From contig CAMWLG010000030.1 in NCBI GenBank assembly GCA_947175035.1, positions 1-37,609 on the forward strand: 37,609 nucleotides of DNA, given 5' to 3'. The notes under the pieces are model-generated. The model saw only the letters and a list, made by a program, of their open reading frames with translations, was not told the DNA's origin and did no database searches. Source of the stretch: an uncultured Lachnospiraceae bacterium (GTDB lineage: Bacteria; Bacillota; Clostridia; Lachnospirales; Lachnospiraceae). Both the position numbers and the translations under genes were made by a program. Below are positions 17,146 through 26,230 of this stretch, piece after piece; the first letter of the stretch is position 1; each line of letters opens with the position of its first letter.

Positions 17146-18720
17146 CTATGACTCCCGCAATAAAAGTTTCGTGTACTCCTCCCGGGGATTTGCAAACACG
17201 TCCTCCGTCCGCCCCTGCTCAATGATTCTTCCATCCTTCATGACCATGATGCGATCGCTCATTCGATACACCACATTGATATCGTGGGAGATAAAGAGGT
17301 ATGCCACCCCCATCTCCTCCTGAAGCTTTTTCATCAACTCCATGATCTGGGCCTGCAGGGTCACGTCCAACGCCGACACGGGCTCATCCGCTATCACAAG
17401 CCCCGGTCTGGTGATCAGCGCCTGCCCGATACTGATCCGTTGTCTCTGTCCGCCGGAAAGCTGAGAGGGTGTCCTGTGCAGATAGCTCTCATCCAGCCCG
17501 ATCTTCTTCAACATATCACAAGCCGCCTCCTGCATATCCCGCTTTGACATCTGCAGGGACTTATCCAGCCTCCCTGCCGCCCGCAAGGGCTCCTCCAAAA
17601 GCCATCCCACTGTCTTGCAGGGATTTAGGCTGCTGTACGGGTCTTGGAAAATCATCTGTGGTCTTGCAGAAAAATGGCTTACTGTGCCCTCTATCTCCTT
17701 ATTCATGCCCAGTATCGCCTTGGAGAGAGAGCTTTTGCCGCAGCCGCTCTCACCCACCAAACCCAGCACTTCGCCCTGATAAAGCTTAAAATCCGCGTTA
17801 AAAACCACACAGTGCTTCTTCGCCCTTCCAAAGAGATTGTTTGTCCCCTCCCGATAATACACATTCAAGTCATGCACCTCCACCACGGGAGAAGTGCGCT
17901 TTTCACTGCCTTGATGGCCGTCCGCTTCGCTGCATTTACGTTTTATCCGCGAGGGAACCGCCTGAATCAGCTTTTTCGTGTATTCCTCCCGGGGATTCGC
18001 AAAAATCTCTTCCGTGGGGCCGATTTCCACCACCCGCCCGTCCTTCATCACCGCAACCCTATGACAGATCCGCCTTGCCAGATTCAGGTCATGGGTAATA
18101 AAGAGCATGGCGTTTTTCTCTTTCGCGTTAATCTCCCTGAGGAGAGCGATAATCTGATTCTGAATCGTGACGTCCAGCGCCGTGGTGGGCTCGTCCGCAA
18201 TGATCAGATCCGGATGCAGAATCACTGCCATGGCAATCATCACCCGCTGCCGCATGCCGCCTGAGAGCTGGTGCGGATAACAGTCATAAAGCTGCTCCCC
18301 GTCCCGAAGTCCCACGTCAGCGAAGCTCTCCAAAACCCTCGCCCGACGCTCGGCTGCCGTCAAATCCGTATGGAGTTTCAGCATCTCCTCCACCTGTATT
18401 CCCACCCGTTTTGTGGGATTTAAGGAAGTCATAGGCTCCTGAAAAATCATGGACATCCGCTCTCCCTGATACCTGCGATACAATGCCCTGTCCTTCGCCT
18501 GTCCCGCCTCCGCCAGCACGACCTCATCAAAGAGCACCCGCCCCGAGGTGATGTCGGCATCCCGAGCCTCCAATCCCATCAGCGTCAATGCCGTCACGGA
18601 TTTGCCCGACCCGGACTCTCCCACCACTCCTAAGATTTCTCCCTTTGCGAGCTCTATATTCACATTTTGCACAGCCTTCGTGTCGCCAAAGGCCACAGAC
18701 AGATTCTCGATTTTAATCAT
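17146..18720 (-). CDS. fused double ATPase of a peptide/nickel-type ABC transporter (DppD-DppF-like)
   Basis: Two complete nucleotide-binding domains are joined in one 524-residue chain. The first has Walker [11 protein letters not shown] (about 34-43), signature LSGGMRQRV and Walker [14 protein letters not shown]. The second has [19 protein letters not shown] and [13 protein letters not shown]. Both halves end with the NPREEYTK segment seen in oligopeptide-transporter ATPases. The protein powers uptake through the two permeases encoded upstream, 16 bp away. Fused forms are known in this transporter family. The ribosome site before ATG 18720 is weak (GAGGGTG), so coupling to the permease gene is likely. 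Confidence 0.95.
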   Translation of the reverse strand: MIKIENLSVAFGDTKAVQNVNIELAKGEILGVVGESGSGKSVTALTLMGLEARDADITSGRVLFDEVVLAEAGQAKDRALYRRYQGERMSMIFQEPMTSLNPTKRVGIQVEEMLKLHTDLTAAERRARVLESFADVGLRDGEQLYDCYPHQLSGGMRQRVMIAMAVILHPDLIIADEPTTALDVTIQNQIIALLREINAKEKNAMLFITHDLNLARRICHRVAVMKDGRVVEIGPTEEIFANPREEYTKKLIQAVPSRIKRKCSEADGHQGSEKRTSPVVEVHDLNVYYREGTNNLFGRAKKHCVVFNADFKLYQGEVLGLVGESGCGKSSLSKAILGMNKEIEGTVSHFSARPQMIFQDPYSSLNPCKTVGWLLEEPLRAAGRLDKSLQMSKRDMQEAACDMLKKIGLDESYLHRTPSQLSGGQRQRISIGQALITRPGLVIADEPVSALDVTLQAQIMELMKKLQEEMGVAYLFISHDINVVYRMSDRIMVMKDGRIIEQGRTEDVFANPREEYTKLLLRES

Positions 18721-18736
18721 GCTTACACCCTCTGTT

Positions 18737-19579
18737 CTAGTTCTTACCCTCCATCTGTCGGATGCCCTCGCTCAACAGAGAAAATCCCAATACAATCCAC
18801 ACAATACTCAAACCCGGCGCCAAAGCATACCATGGTGCTTTCATCAGATATCCCTGCGCGTCTGAAAGCATATTGCCAAGGCTTGCGTCAGGGGGGAGCA
18901 CACCAATCCCCAGATAACTCATCCCCGACTCCGCTAAAATGCCATTGTTGAATCCTATCATCACAGAGACCCAGAAAGTAGAGAAAATATTAGGCAGTAT
19001 GTGGACAAACAATATCCGCATTCTGCCCACCCCCATCAGTCGCGCCCTGTCAATATAATCCGCATCCCGAAGCCTTATAAACTCACTCCGCACGATACGC
19101 ACAAAACTGGGGGTAAACACAATCCCCAGGGACAAGATCAGATTATGCCTGCCGCTCCCCAGGAGACTGATCATCACCAGCGCCAGCAGGATGCTTGGAA
19201 ACCCGTTCACCGCGTCCGTAAACCGCATGACAATCTCGTCCAAAAGTCCGCCAAAATATCCCGTCAGCGCGCCAATGACAATTCCCAGCGTCCCCGACAT
19301 GAGCACCACGAGACCACTGATCAGTATCGTGGTTCCCGCCCCCTTCATCACCCGGGAGAAGATATCCCTGCCAAAATTGTCCGTGCCGAATAAATGGCGC
19401 AGCGACGGCGGGGCAAATCTCTCTGTCGCGGACATAGCCGTGGTGCTGTAAGGTGTCCAAAATACACCTACGATCGCCACAAGCAGCGCCATTCCGGTCA
19501 TGAAAAGTCCTACCATGAGGTAGAGATTTCGTCCATGCAGTTTTCCCTTGCGTGTATCTATTTCCTTTTGTCGTACCAT
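18737..19579 (-). CDS. peptide/nickel-type ABC transporter permease (DppC-like)
   Basis: This 280-residue inner-membrane protein has an N-terminal membrane helix (LYLMVGLFMTGMALLVAIVG), the DppC mark HLFGTDNFGRDIFSRVMKG, and the EAA-type loop around EFIRLRDADYIDRARLMGVG that docks on the ATPase. It has about six membrane segments. ATG 19579 is chosen because GGAAAG lies upstream; the open frame to 19642 has no site and would overlap the upstream permease gene. It forms the channel with the DppB-like protein. The pattern fits dipeptide, oligopeptide or nickel import. Confidence 0.93.
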   Translation of the reverse strand: MVRQKEIDTRKGKLHGRNLYLMVGLFMTGMALLVAIVGVFWTPYSTTAMSATERFAPPSLRHLFGTDNFGRDIFSRVMKGAGTTILISGLVVLMSGTLGIVIGALTGYFGGLLDEIVMRFTDAVNGFPSILLALVMISLLGSGRHNLILSLGIVFTPSFVRIVRSEFIRLRDADYIDRARLMGVGRMRILFVHILPNIFSTFWVSVMIGFNNGILAESGMSYLGIGVLPPDASLGNMLSDAQGYLMKAPWYALAPGLSIVWIVLGFSLLSEGIRQMEGKN

Positions 19580-19616
19580 ATCTGCATCTTTCCAGTAACA
19601 ATTTTTAACAATAATC

Positions 19617-20576
19617 TTATTTATGACTGATTCTTGGGTCAATCATCCGATAGAGAATATCCACCAGAAAATAAACAATAATCACCACCGCCGTGATATA
19701 CAAAACCAAAATCTCCACCACAGGCAAATCCCTTGTGGAAATAGAGCTGATCAATAACCGCCCCACGCCGGGAAGTCCGAACACCTGCTCCACAACGATA
19801 CTTCCTGCCACAATCTCAGCAATAATCATTCCAAGAAATGTCACAACCGGCATCAATGCGTTGCGCAGCACATGTCCGTACATCACCCTTTGCTCCGTGC
19901 AGCCCTTGCTCCGGGCAGTACGCACATAATCCGCACCAAGCTCCGTGAGCATGGAATTGCGCAGAAAACGTGCGGTCATAGCTATCTTAGGGATTGCAAC
20001 AGACATTGCCGGAAAGACCAGATATGCCAGAAATCCCCAAAAGTCCTTCTGATAACTCACATAACCGCCAGGGGTAAACCACCTGAGAACCATGCCGAAT
20101 AAATAGGTCACCAGAATCCCCAGGAAAAAAGAAGGCACAGCCATTGTTGTCTGTGTCAGCACATTCATCACCGCATCCAGGATATGACTCCGGCTCCTTG
20201 CCCACAGCACTCCCAAAGGGATTGCCACCACCACGATCATAAGCACGGCAAGAAGGGCCAGCCATAGCGTTACAGGGAGCTTGTCCCCGATTAACTCCGT
20301 CACGGGCATCATCTCGTTCATAGACTTGGAATAGCGGTAACTGCGCCCCAAGTCTCCCTTAAGTACATTGGTGATCCAGTTGATATATCTCACCATAGGC
20401 GGATCGTTGAAACCAAGCTCCTCCCGCAGCTGTGCCTCCCGTTCAGGGGTAGCCTCCGTCCCTAGAATAGAGCGCACCACGTCCCCCGGAATCACCTGAA
20501 AAGCGAGAAACGCGGCCACGGATACCATGAACAATGTAATAATGAGAGTGATTAATTTCTTACCAAGGTATCTCAT
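19617..20576 (-). CDS. peptide/nickel-type ABC transporter permease (DppB-like)
   Basis: The 319-residue membrane protein begins MRYLGKKLITLIITLFMV, has the DppB-type FQVIPGDVVRSILG and GFNDPPMVRYINW segments, and an EAA-type loop at LGADYVRTARSKGCTE that contacts the ATPase. It is the partner permease of the following gene. ATG 20576 is selected for AAAGGAG eight bases upstream; ATG codons further upstream lack a site. It is 58 bp downstream of the binding-protein gene, in the order binding protein, DppB, DppC, DppD-F. Confidence 0.94.
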   Translation of the reverse strand: MRYLGKKLITLIITLFMVSVAAFLAFQVIPGDVVRSILGTEATPEREAQLREELGFNDPPMVRYINWITNVLKGDLGRSYRYSKSMNEMMPVTELIGDKLPVTLWLALLAVLMIVVVAIPLGVLWARSRSHILDAVMNVLTQTTMAVPSFFLGILVTYLFGMVLRWFTPGGYVSYQKDFWGFLAYLVFPAMSVAIPKIAMTARFLRNSMLTELGADYVRTARSKGCTEQRVMYGHVLRNALMPVVTFLGMIIAEIVAGSIVVEQVFGLPGVGRLLISSISTRDLPVVEILVLYITAVVIIVYFLVDILYRMIDPRISHK

Positions 20577-20634
20577 GACCGCATCTCCTTTCATAATATA
20601 ACACCGTTTCGCAATTACCTCATCCGACTGCATA

Positions 20635-22161
20635 TCAGTCTGTATAACGGACTACGCTCATATCCTGCACATAGACGGGATAGAAGGTGTAGCCTGTCAG
20701 TTTGGGGCTGACCGCCACGGTGATCGGCGGCACCGAAAGGAATGCCGTGCCCGCATCCTGTGCAAGCATTGTCTGCAATTCCTTGTAGTATACGGCTTTT
20801 TCAGCCAGATCCAGACTTGCAGCCGCCTTCAGGTAGGTTTCATCATATGCGGAGTTGGCATAGTTGATGAAGTTCTTGGAGGACTCTGTCTGGAATCTGT
20901 TCAACAGATATCCGGGCGTCTGGTCGCAGGTAATACCGCTGATGGTAGCCTGATACTTTCTGCCATTATAGACATCCTCCAACCATGTACCCCATTCCAC
21001 GGGAACTATCGTGGCATTGATTCCCGCACTCTTTAGCTGCTCCGCCACAACCTCCGCGGTCTGCATATGCACCTCGTAATTGGAGGGCACTTTAATCTCA
21101 AGATCAATGCCGTCAGAATAACCCGCCTCAGCCAAAAGCTCCTTCGCTTTCTCCACATTCGCGCCCGTGCCGTAGACATCATTTAAATCCTCGTAGAAAT
21201 CCTGTAATGTGGGCAGCATGGCAGAGCTGATGATCGCCCCATCCCCACCGAATACATACTCATTCACAGAATCCTTATCCAAAGCATAATTGATCGCCTG
21301 CCGTACCCGCACATCACTCAGGGTCTCGTCCGCATTGTTCAAGAATAGTGCCTGCACCACATTGGAGGGTGCTGCCAACACCTGAAAACTGCCTTCCAGT
21401 TCCGTCGCCTGGGAATCTGTCATATAGGGGTAAATGTCAATGGAGCCGCCCTGCAAATCCAAAAGCGCTGTGTCAGGGCTGTTCACAATCTTAAAATTCA
21501 CCTCATCCAGATAGGGGAGACCCTTCTGCCAATAATCCGGATTCTTAGCCACTACAATCCCTTCCTGGGGTGTGTAGGAAACAAAAGAAAACGGTCCCGT
21601 GCCAATGGGTGCGCTCTCCGCATCCTCCCCACTTCCCGCGGGAATGATAGCCGCCGTGAAGCTGTAAATCAGCTCCAGATTCGCACTGCCCACTGTCACC
21701 TGAACCGTTTTGTTATCCAAAATATCTACACTTTTGATACCGCCTCTCTCGGCGCTCAAAGTGGAAATGAGTGCAGTGCCGTCCAGAATCCCCGCTACAC
21801 GCTCCAGCGAATACTTGACGTCCTCCGCAGTCACGTCATTGCCGTTATGGAACTTCACACCGTCTCTCAAAGTGAAGGTGTATACCAATCCATCCTCGGA
21901 AATGCTGTAACCGTCAGCCACCGCATTCATCAAATTGCCTTCTGGGTCAGGCTTTACAAGCCCTTCAAAAATGTTAAATAGGATTTCCTTAGTTCCTGCC
22001 GCAGTTGCTTTGTGTGGGTCAAGACTATCAATATCCTGTTGTATTCCTACAACAACAGAGGACTTATCCTCCGAAGACTCTCCTGTACTGCCTGCGCATC
22101 CGCCCAGTGCAGTCATTATCAGAAGTGCCACCATGAAGTAAACATGAATCTGCTTTTTCAT
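20635..22161 (-). CDS. peptide/nickel-type ABC transporter substrate-binding lipoprotein (SBP family 5)
   Basis: The 508-residue product has a lipoprotein signal (MKKQIHVYFMVALLIMTALGGCAG; lipobox LGGC, Cys22) and the family 5 signature: DIDSLDPHKA, LFNIFEGLV, and LRDGVKFHNGNDVTAEDVKYS (in part), followed by GTGPFSFVSY and YALDKDSV. Family 5 proteins bind peptides, nickel or oligosaccharides outside the membrane and deliver them to the DppBC-like permeases. The ligand cannot be chosen from sequence. GAGGAGAAG lies before ATG 22161. It is first in the transporter operon; a candidate promoter is at 22218-22245. It is unrelated to the two family 1-like binding proteins encoded upstream. Confidence 0.94.
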   Translation of the reverse strand: MKKQIHVYFMVALLIMTALGGCAGSTGESSEDKSSVVVGIQQDIDSLDPHKATAAGTKEILFNIFEGLVKPDPEGNLMNAVADGYSISEDGLVYTFTLRDGVKFHNGNDVTAEDVKYSLERVAGILDGTALISTLSAERGGIKSVDILDNKTVQVTVGSANLELIYSFTAAIIPAGSGEDAESAPIGTGPFSFVSYTPQEGIVVAKNPDYWQKGLPYLDEVNFKIVNSPDTALLDLQGGSIDIYPYMTDSQATELEGSFQVLAAPSNVVQALFLNNADETLSDVRVRQAINYALDKDSVNEYVFGGDGAIISSAMLPTLQDFYEDLNDVYGTGANVEKAKELLAEAGYSDGIDLEIKVPSNYEVHMQTAEVVAEQLKSAGINATIVPVEWGTWLEDVYNGRKYQATISGITCDQTPGYLLNRFQTESSKNFINYANSAYDETYLKAAASLDLAEKAVYYKELQTMLAQDAGTAFLSVPPITVAVSPKLTGYTFYPVYVQDMSVVRYTD

Positions 22162-22217
22162 TTACTCAACTTCTCCTCTTCGTCAAATAGGCCTCTCATT
22201 ATTCTATTGTCACCATC

Positions 22218-22245
22218 ATTTTACCACACTAACCGCTTATTGCAA
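22218..22245 (-). promoter_or_regulatory. candidate promoter of the peptide transporter operon
   Basis: Minus-strand TTGCAA (22245-22240) and TAAAAT (22223-22218) have a 16-bp spacer. It lies in the 112-bp gap between the hybrid kinase stop codon and the binding-protein start. One mismatch in each hexamer and the short spacer keep confidence modest. Confidence 0.4.
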
Positions 22246-22264
22246 GTTTTTTATCAGATACATT

Positions 22265-22282
22265 AACAGGTGTTTACCTGTT
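22265..22282 (-). terminator. small stem-loop over the hybrid kinase stop codon
   Basis: A 7-bp perfect stem (AACAGGT at 22265-22271 with ACCTGTT at 22276-22282) and a 4-base loop overlap the stop codon. No T-run follows on the minus strand, so it is a weak terminator at best, or an RNA-end-stabilising structure. Confidence 0.25.
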
Positions 22283-25200
22283 CTGTAAAATCTCCCTGAG
22301 CAGCTTATAGAGCTTATCCACCTCCACTGGCTTGGACAAATGCCCGTTCATACCACATTCCACGGATTTCTTCAAGTCATCGTCAAATGCATTGGCGGAC
22401 ATGGCGATGATCGGAATCGTCCGACAGTCCTCCCTCTCCATCGCCCGAATCGCCCGGGTCGCGTCCAGACCGTTCATGACAGGCATCAGAATATCCATCA
22501 AAACCACATCATAGGTACCGGGCGCCGTGGACTTGATCCGCTCCACCGCCTGCTGCCCGTCATAGACACAATCCACGCTAAATCCGTACTCCTCCAGCAG
22601 ACATTGAGCAACCTCTATATTGAGCTCATTGTCCTCCACCAGCAGCACATGATAATTTTCAAAGGAAAAATCATCTTCCTCCTTTGCATTTCCGGATTCC
22701 TCATGCCCCTGTTCCAGCGCAATCTCAAAGCTAAAGCAGCTCCCCTTCCCAGGCTCGCTCTCCAGCTCAATGGTGCTGCCCATCATTTGCACAAGGCGGC
22801 TGCTGATGGAAAGCCCCAAACCTGTGCCCTGCTGCTTGGATACCGAGCTGGCGTCCCTGGCCTGCTCAAAGGAGCGGAAAACTCTTTTCTGATCTTCCTT
22901 GCTGATTCCAACGCCATTGTCCTGCACCGCAAAATAAACCTTGATCAGCCCGTTCTCCGTCCCCCTCTCCTGCACGGTGAGAACGATTTCTCCCTCCTTG
23001 TCGGTGAATTTCACGGCATTTCCCATCAGATTGATCAATACCTGACTGATTCTCATTCTGTCCGCCACAAACCACACATGACTAAGCTCCACATTTTGCA
23101 CGAGACGGATCTGCTTTGCCTCCGCCTGTGGACGCACCAGCTCTCCTACCGTATCCAACATCTCCCGCAGATTAAAATCCTCCGCCTCAAGATGCATCTT
23201 GCCGCTTTCTATCTTGGACATATCCAAGATATCATTGATCAGCCCCAAAAGATATTTGGAGGAATCCTGAACCTTATTCAGACAATCCAACATCCGCTCC
23301 CTGCTCTGATCTTTCTGCAGGGCAATCGTCGTCATACCGATGATACCGTTCATAGGAGTGCGGATCTCATGGCTCATGCGGGAGAGGAAGTCCGACTTCG
23401 CCTTGCTCGCCAGATCGTGCTGCTGCTGAATAATCTGGCTCTGAATGACACTCCGGACCTCCGCCAGCTTTTGCAGCTCCTCGCTGTTGTGGGACAGCCC
23501 GGAGTCTGTGCCAAGGATAGTGATATTCCCCATGTAGCTGCCATTGCCAAACATGGGAAGCACCAGACCCTGCTGCCCCTCCGTGATATTCAGGAACTTT
23601 TGCAGCATGGTCTTCCTGCTGTCCTTGACAGTAAAGGAACGAACCTGCCCCTCTCCGATCCAATCCTGAAATTCCTCCAACTCTTTGTCGGTATATTGGT
23701 TCACGATCTCCGTCAGCGACTTTGCATCGCTATGCCACTGATGCTCCAGATAATTTGAACGAAAATCCTGTTGGATAATCGTGATGAGCGCATCCGTCGC
23801 ACCGTACTGATAGCCGATTTTCCGGAGAATCAAGAGCATCTGTGCCTGTAGATTCTCGCCCTTTCCAAACAGATTCAATGCCAATGATGCAAGATTCACA
23901 TCCTCACCATAATCGTTTGAGAGCGGTCTGCTGCCCTTTATCTTGGGCAGGGTCTTTTCCTGCTTAGAAGGGATATCCTCATAGAAACACCAACACCCCG
24001 CTGCATTCTCCTTCGCCATGGTTTGTGCAAGCTTTGCCATCTGGATCAGCTTTGTGCTGCCTGTGCCCTCCGTGGCAGTCACCAGCCCGGCGCGCACGTG
24101 CAATCGGAGCACATCCTTGTCAAACATCCCGCGCAGCCTGCCAAACAACTCCTGCATGAACAGTTCTGCCTGATCCCTTTGCTGGTTCTCAAGCCAGATG
24201 ACAAACTCATCACCACTAAAACGAATGGAGATAATCTGGGATGCATTTTTCTCCGTCAGCTTCTGGCAGCATTTCCTGATAATATGCGCCAGCTCCTCCA
24301 GAACCATATCCCCGAACACAATACCATTCTTCTCATTCAACTCCCTGAGCTTATCCAAAAGCAGATGGATCATAATGCCTTGGGGATGCATAGCGCGGCT
24401 CCTCTCCAAACGTTCCACCCCTGCATCATACACATAGAAACCGGTGACGCTGTCTCTCTCCAGCTTGCTCTTGCGCCTCGCCTCCCGCTCCTTCTGTTCT
24501 TGGATATTGCGCAGCCCGCCCACGATCTTTGAGCGGTTTCCCTCCGCATCGTCAACCACCTGTCCGTACAGCCCGTACCACAGGAATTCCTCCTGCCCCG
24601 GGAACTTGATCCTGAATTCCTTGTAAATTTCGTCGGATGCATTAGAAATGATATCCTCCAGAATCGCCCGGTCTTCATAATACACAATGTCCATCCGAAA
24701 AACGCTTTCTCCACATTTCCAAGTCCCGTTCAATGTCGGATGATTCACGATATCCAGCATCCTGGTCTCAAAATCATAAGTAAAGAACGTGTCGCTGGTG
24801 CTCTCAAGCGCCACACGATAGCGTTCCTTCTCCTCCCTGAGGATCCCTTCCGACTCCTTCTGCCTTGCCATCAGATCCTGTATCACGTAATACAGCCCAT
24901 CAATCTCCAAGATATTCGTGGTTTGGAAATTCTTTAACCCCGCACTGCCTCCATCGATGCACTGAATCAGATTCTTGATAGGTCTCGTAAGATGCAGTAC
25001 AATAAAATAGATACCGACTACCCCAAAGACCAGTCCCGCCAAAATGGCAATCCCTATCCACATATAGAGCCGGTGTCCCATGCCAAAGAGCCCGTCCTCT
25101 GTATCCAAACCCACCAGCACCCAGTCCACGTTCTCATAGGGTGCAAAGCTGTCATACAGCTTCAAAGGACTCTTTACCGCATAGATATTCTGGGTGCCCA

Positions 25201-26197
25201 GCCGAACATCCTTCACCTCGTACAGGGTGTCATAATCTGTGTCTTTCAATTCAAAAGAATTCCTGTCTGCAATGACTCTGTTGTATAACACGCCCTTGCC
25301 CAAAAGCGCCGTACAGCTCCCGTCCTCCCTGCTAAGCGCCAGCAGATAACCCGACCTGTCATTGTCATTCAACCCCGACACAGGAAAATAATCATAGAGA
25401 AATCTGCTGGAAATCTCTATCCCCAGCACTCCATAGACCTTTCCCCGATACCGCAAGGGAACCGAATAGGTAATCATCTCATGAGAATCATTGATGTTGT
25501 CCTCAAGGATAAAAGGCTCCGACCAGTAGCCCAGATTTACCGTCTGTGCAGTAGGGTATTGGACACCCGCACGCCATGGCTCATAAAAGAAATTATCCGC
25601 CGCTCTCTGCCCCTGCCCTGCCATATGAAAAGAAGTAGTCCATGTGTTATCCAAGGGCACGCTAAAACTTCTGGAAAGCTCCTTGCTCCCCCGCTCAAAT
25701 AACAAATCCGTATTGTTTGTGGTGTTCACCCTGGGGTCGGAATCCCGCACAAAAAACCCCTCATAATCCGCTGCCGAAGCCATATCCTCCCCTGTCAGGA
25801 TCACAAAAATTCCCGTGGATTGTGTCCCCTGCAGATTATGCATACATTCCGGCAGCAGCGTGGCGAGAAATTCCCGCTTGCTGTCATCGGAATCCATCAT
25901 TTGCTTCAAGGTCATCTGATGCTCCCGAAGATATTCAGCCAGTAACTCCTCCAACGCGTTCTCCTGCGCACAGACAGCCGTACAACGCTGTATCAGGGCG
26001 TTCTCCAGAATCACCTTCTGATTCTCCACGATTCTGGACATCATACCGACGGAATAATTTTGAATCGTCTCAAAGGTCTGTTTGACAACAAGTGTCCCTA
26101 ATGTGAGTAAGCTTTGCACAAGCATAATCGCAATCAATGGAACCAAAAACATTCTAAATATGGTGTATTTTTTTCTGTCTGTCGCCTTCTGTCTCAT
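22274..26197 (-). CDS. hybrid sensor histidine kinase with Cache-like, GGDEF-like, GAF-like, HisKA, HATPase and REC domains
   Basis: The 1307-residue receptor has membrane helices at about 15-37 and 378-402 flanking an outside Cache-like domain (marks GIFVILTG, FFVRDSDP, YGVLGIEI). Inside are a HAMP-like linker, a PAS-like region (about 450-570), a GGDEF-like domain whose motif is SGDEF (661-665), a GAF-like region (about 750-910), HisKA with His943 in MSHEIRTPMNG, HATPase boxes NLMGNAVKF, DNGVGIS and GTGLGLS, and a receiver with Asp1235 in LMDILMPVMNG. It should autophosphorylate and pass phosphate to its own receiver. The GGDEF part has Ser in the first position and may bind rather than make nucleotide. 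ATG 26197 is preferred; GTG 26203 is possible. It follows its binding-protein gene by about 30 bp. No output regulator is encoded next to it. Confidence 0.93.
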   Translation of the reverse strand: MRQKATDRKKYTIFRMFLVPLIAIMLVQSLLTLGTLVVKQTFETIQNYSVGMMSRIVENQKVILENALIQRCTAVCAQENALEELLAEYLREHQMTLKQMMDSDDSKREFLATLLPECMHNLQGTQSTGIFVILTGEDMASAADYEGFFVRDSDPRVNTTNNTDLLFERGSKELSRSFSVPLDNTWTTSFHMAGQGQRAADNFFYEPWRAGVQYPTAQTVNLGYWSEPFILEDNINDSHEMITYSVPLRYRGKVYGVLGIEISSRFLYDYFPVSGLNDNDRSGYLLALSREDGSCTALLGKGVLYNRVIADRNSFELKDTDYDTLYEVKDVRLGTQNIYAVKSPLKLYDSFAPYENVDWVLVGLDTEDGLFGMGHRLYMWIGIAILAGLVFGVVGIYFIVLHLTRPIKNLIQCIDGGSAGLKNFQTTNILEIDGLYYVIQDLMARQKESEGILREEKERYRVALESTSDTFFTYDFETRMLDIVNHPTLNGTWKCGESVFRMDIVYYEDRAILEDIISNASDEIYKEFRIKFPGQEEFLWYGLYGQVVDDAEGNRSKIVGGLRNIQEQKEREARRKSKLERDSVTGFYVYDAGVERLERSRAMHPQGIMIHLLLDKLRELNEKNGIVFGDMVLEELAHIIRKCCQKLTEKNASQIISIRFSGDEFVIWLENQQRDQAELFMQELFGRLRGMFDKDVLRLHVRAGLVTATEGTGSTKLIQMAKLAQTMAKENAAGCWCFYEDIPSKQEKTLPKIKGSRPLSNDYGEDVNLASLALNLFGKGENLQAQMLLILRKIGYQYGATDALITIIQQDFRSNYLEHQWHSDAKSLTEIVNQYTDKELEEFQDWIGEGQVRSFTVKDSRKTMLQKFLNITEGQQGLVLPMFGNGSYMGNITILGTDSGLSHNSEELQKLAEVRSVIQSQIIQQQHDLASKAKSDFLSRMSHEIRTPMNGIIGMTTIALQKDQSRERMLDCLNKVQDSSKYLLGLINDILDMSKIESGKMHLEAEDFNLREMLDTVGELVRPQAEAKQIRLVQNVELSHVWFVADRMRISQVLINLMGNAVKFTDKEGEIVLTVQERGTENGLIKVYFAVQDNGVGISKEDQKRVFRSFEQARDASSVSKQQGTGLGLSISSRLVQMMGSTIELESEPGKGSCFSFEIALEQGHEESGNAKEEDDFSFENYHVLLVEDNELNIEVAQCLLEEYGFSVDCVYDGQQAVERIKSTAPGTYDVVLMDILMPVMNGLDATRAIRAMEREDCRTIPIIAMSANAFDDDLKKSVECGMNGHLSKPVEVDKLYKLLREILQNR

Positions 26198-26230
26198 ACC
26201 CACCCACTTCTTTCGCCCGCCTTGATCTGC

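Noticed and set aside
22340..23758. Long plus-strand open frame (472 codons) opposite the hybrid kinase
   Set aside because: It mirrors the HisKA/HATPase/REC coding region; its translation shows His/Leu/Gln-rich antisense composition and no domain, and no ribosome site is seen.
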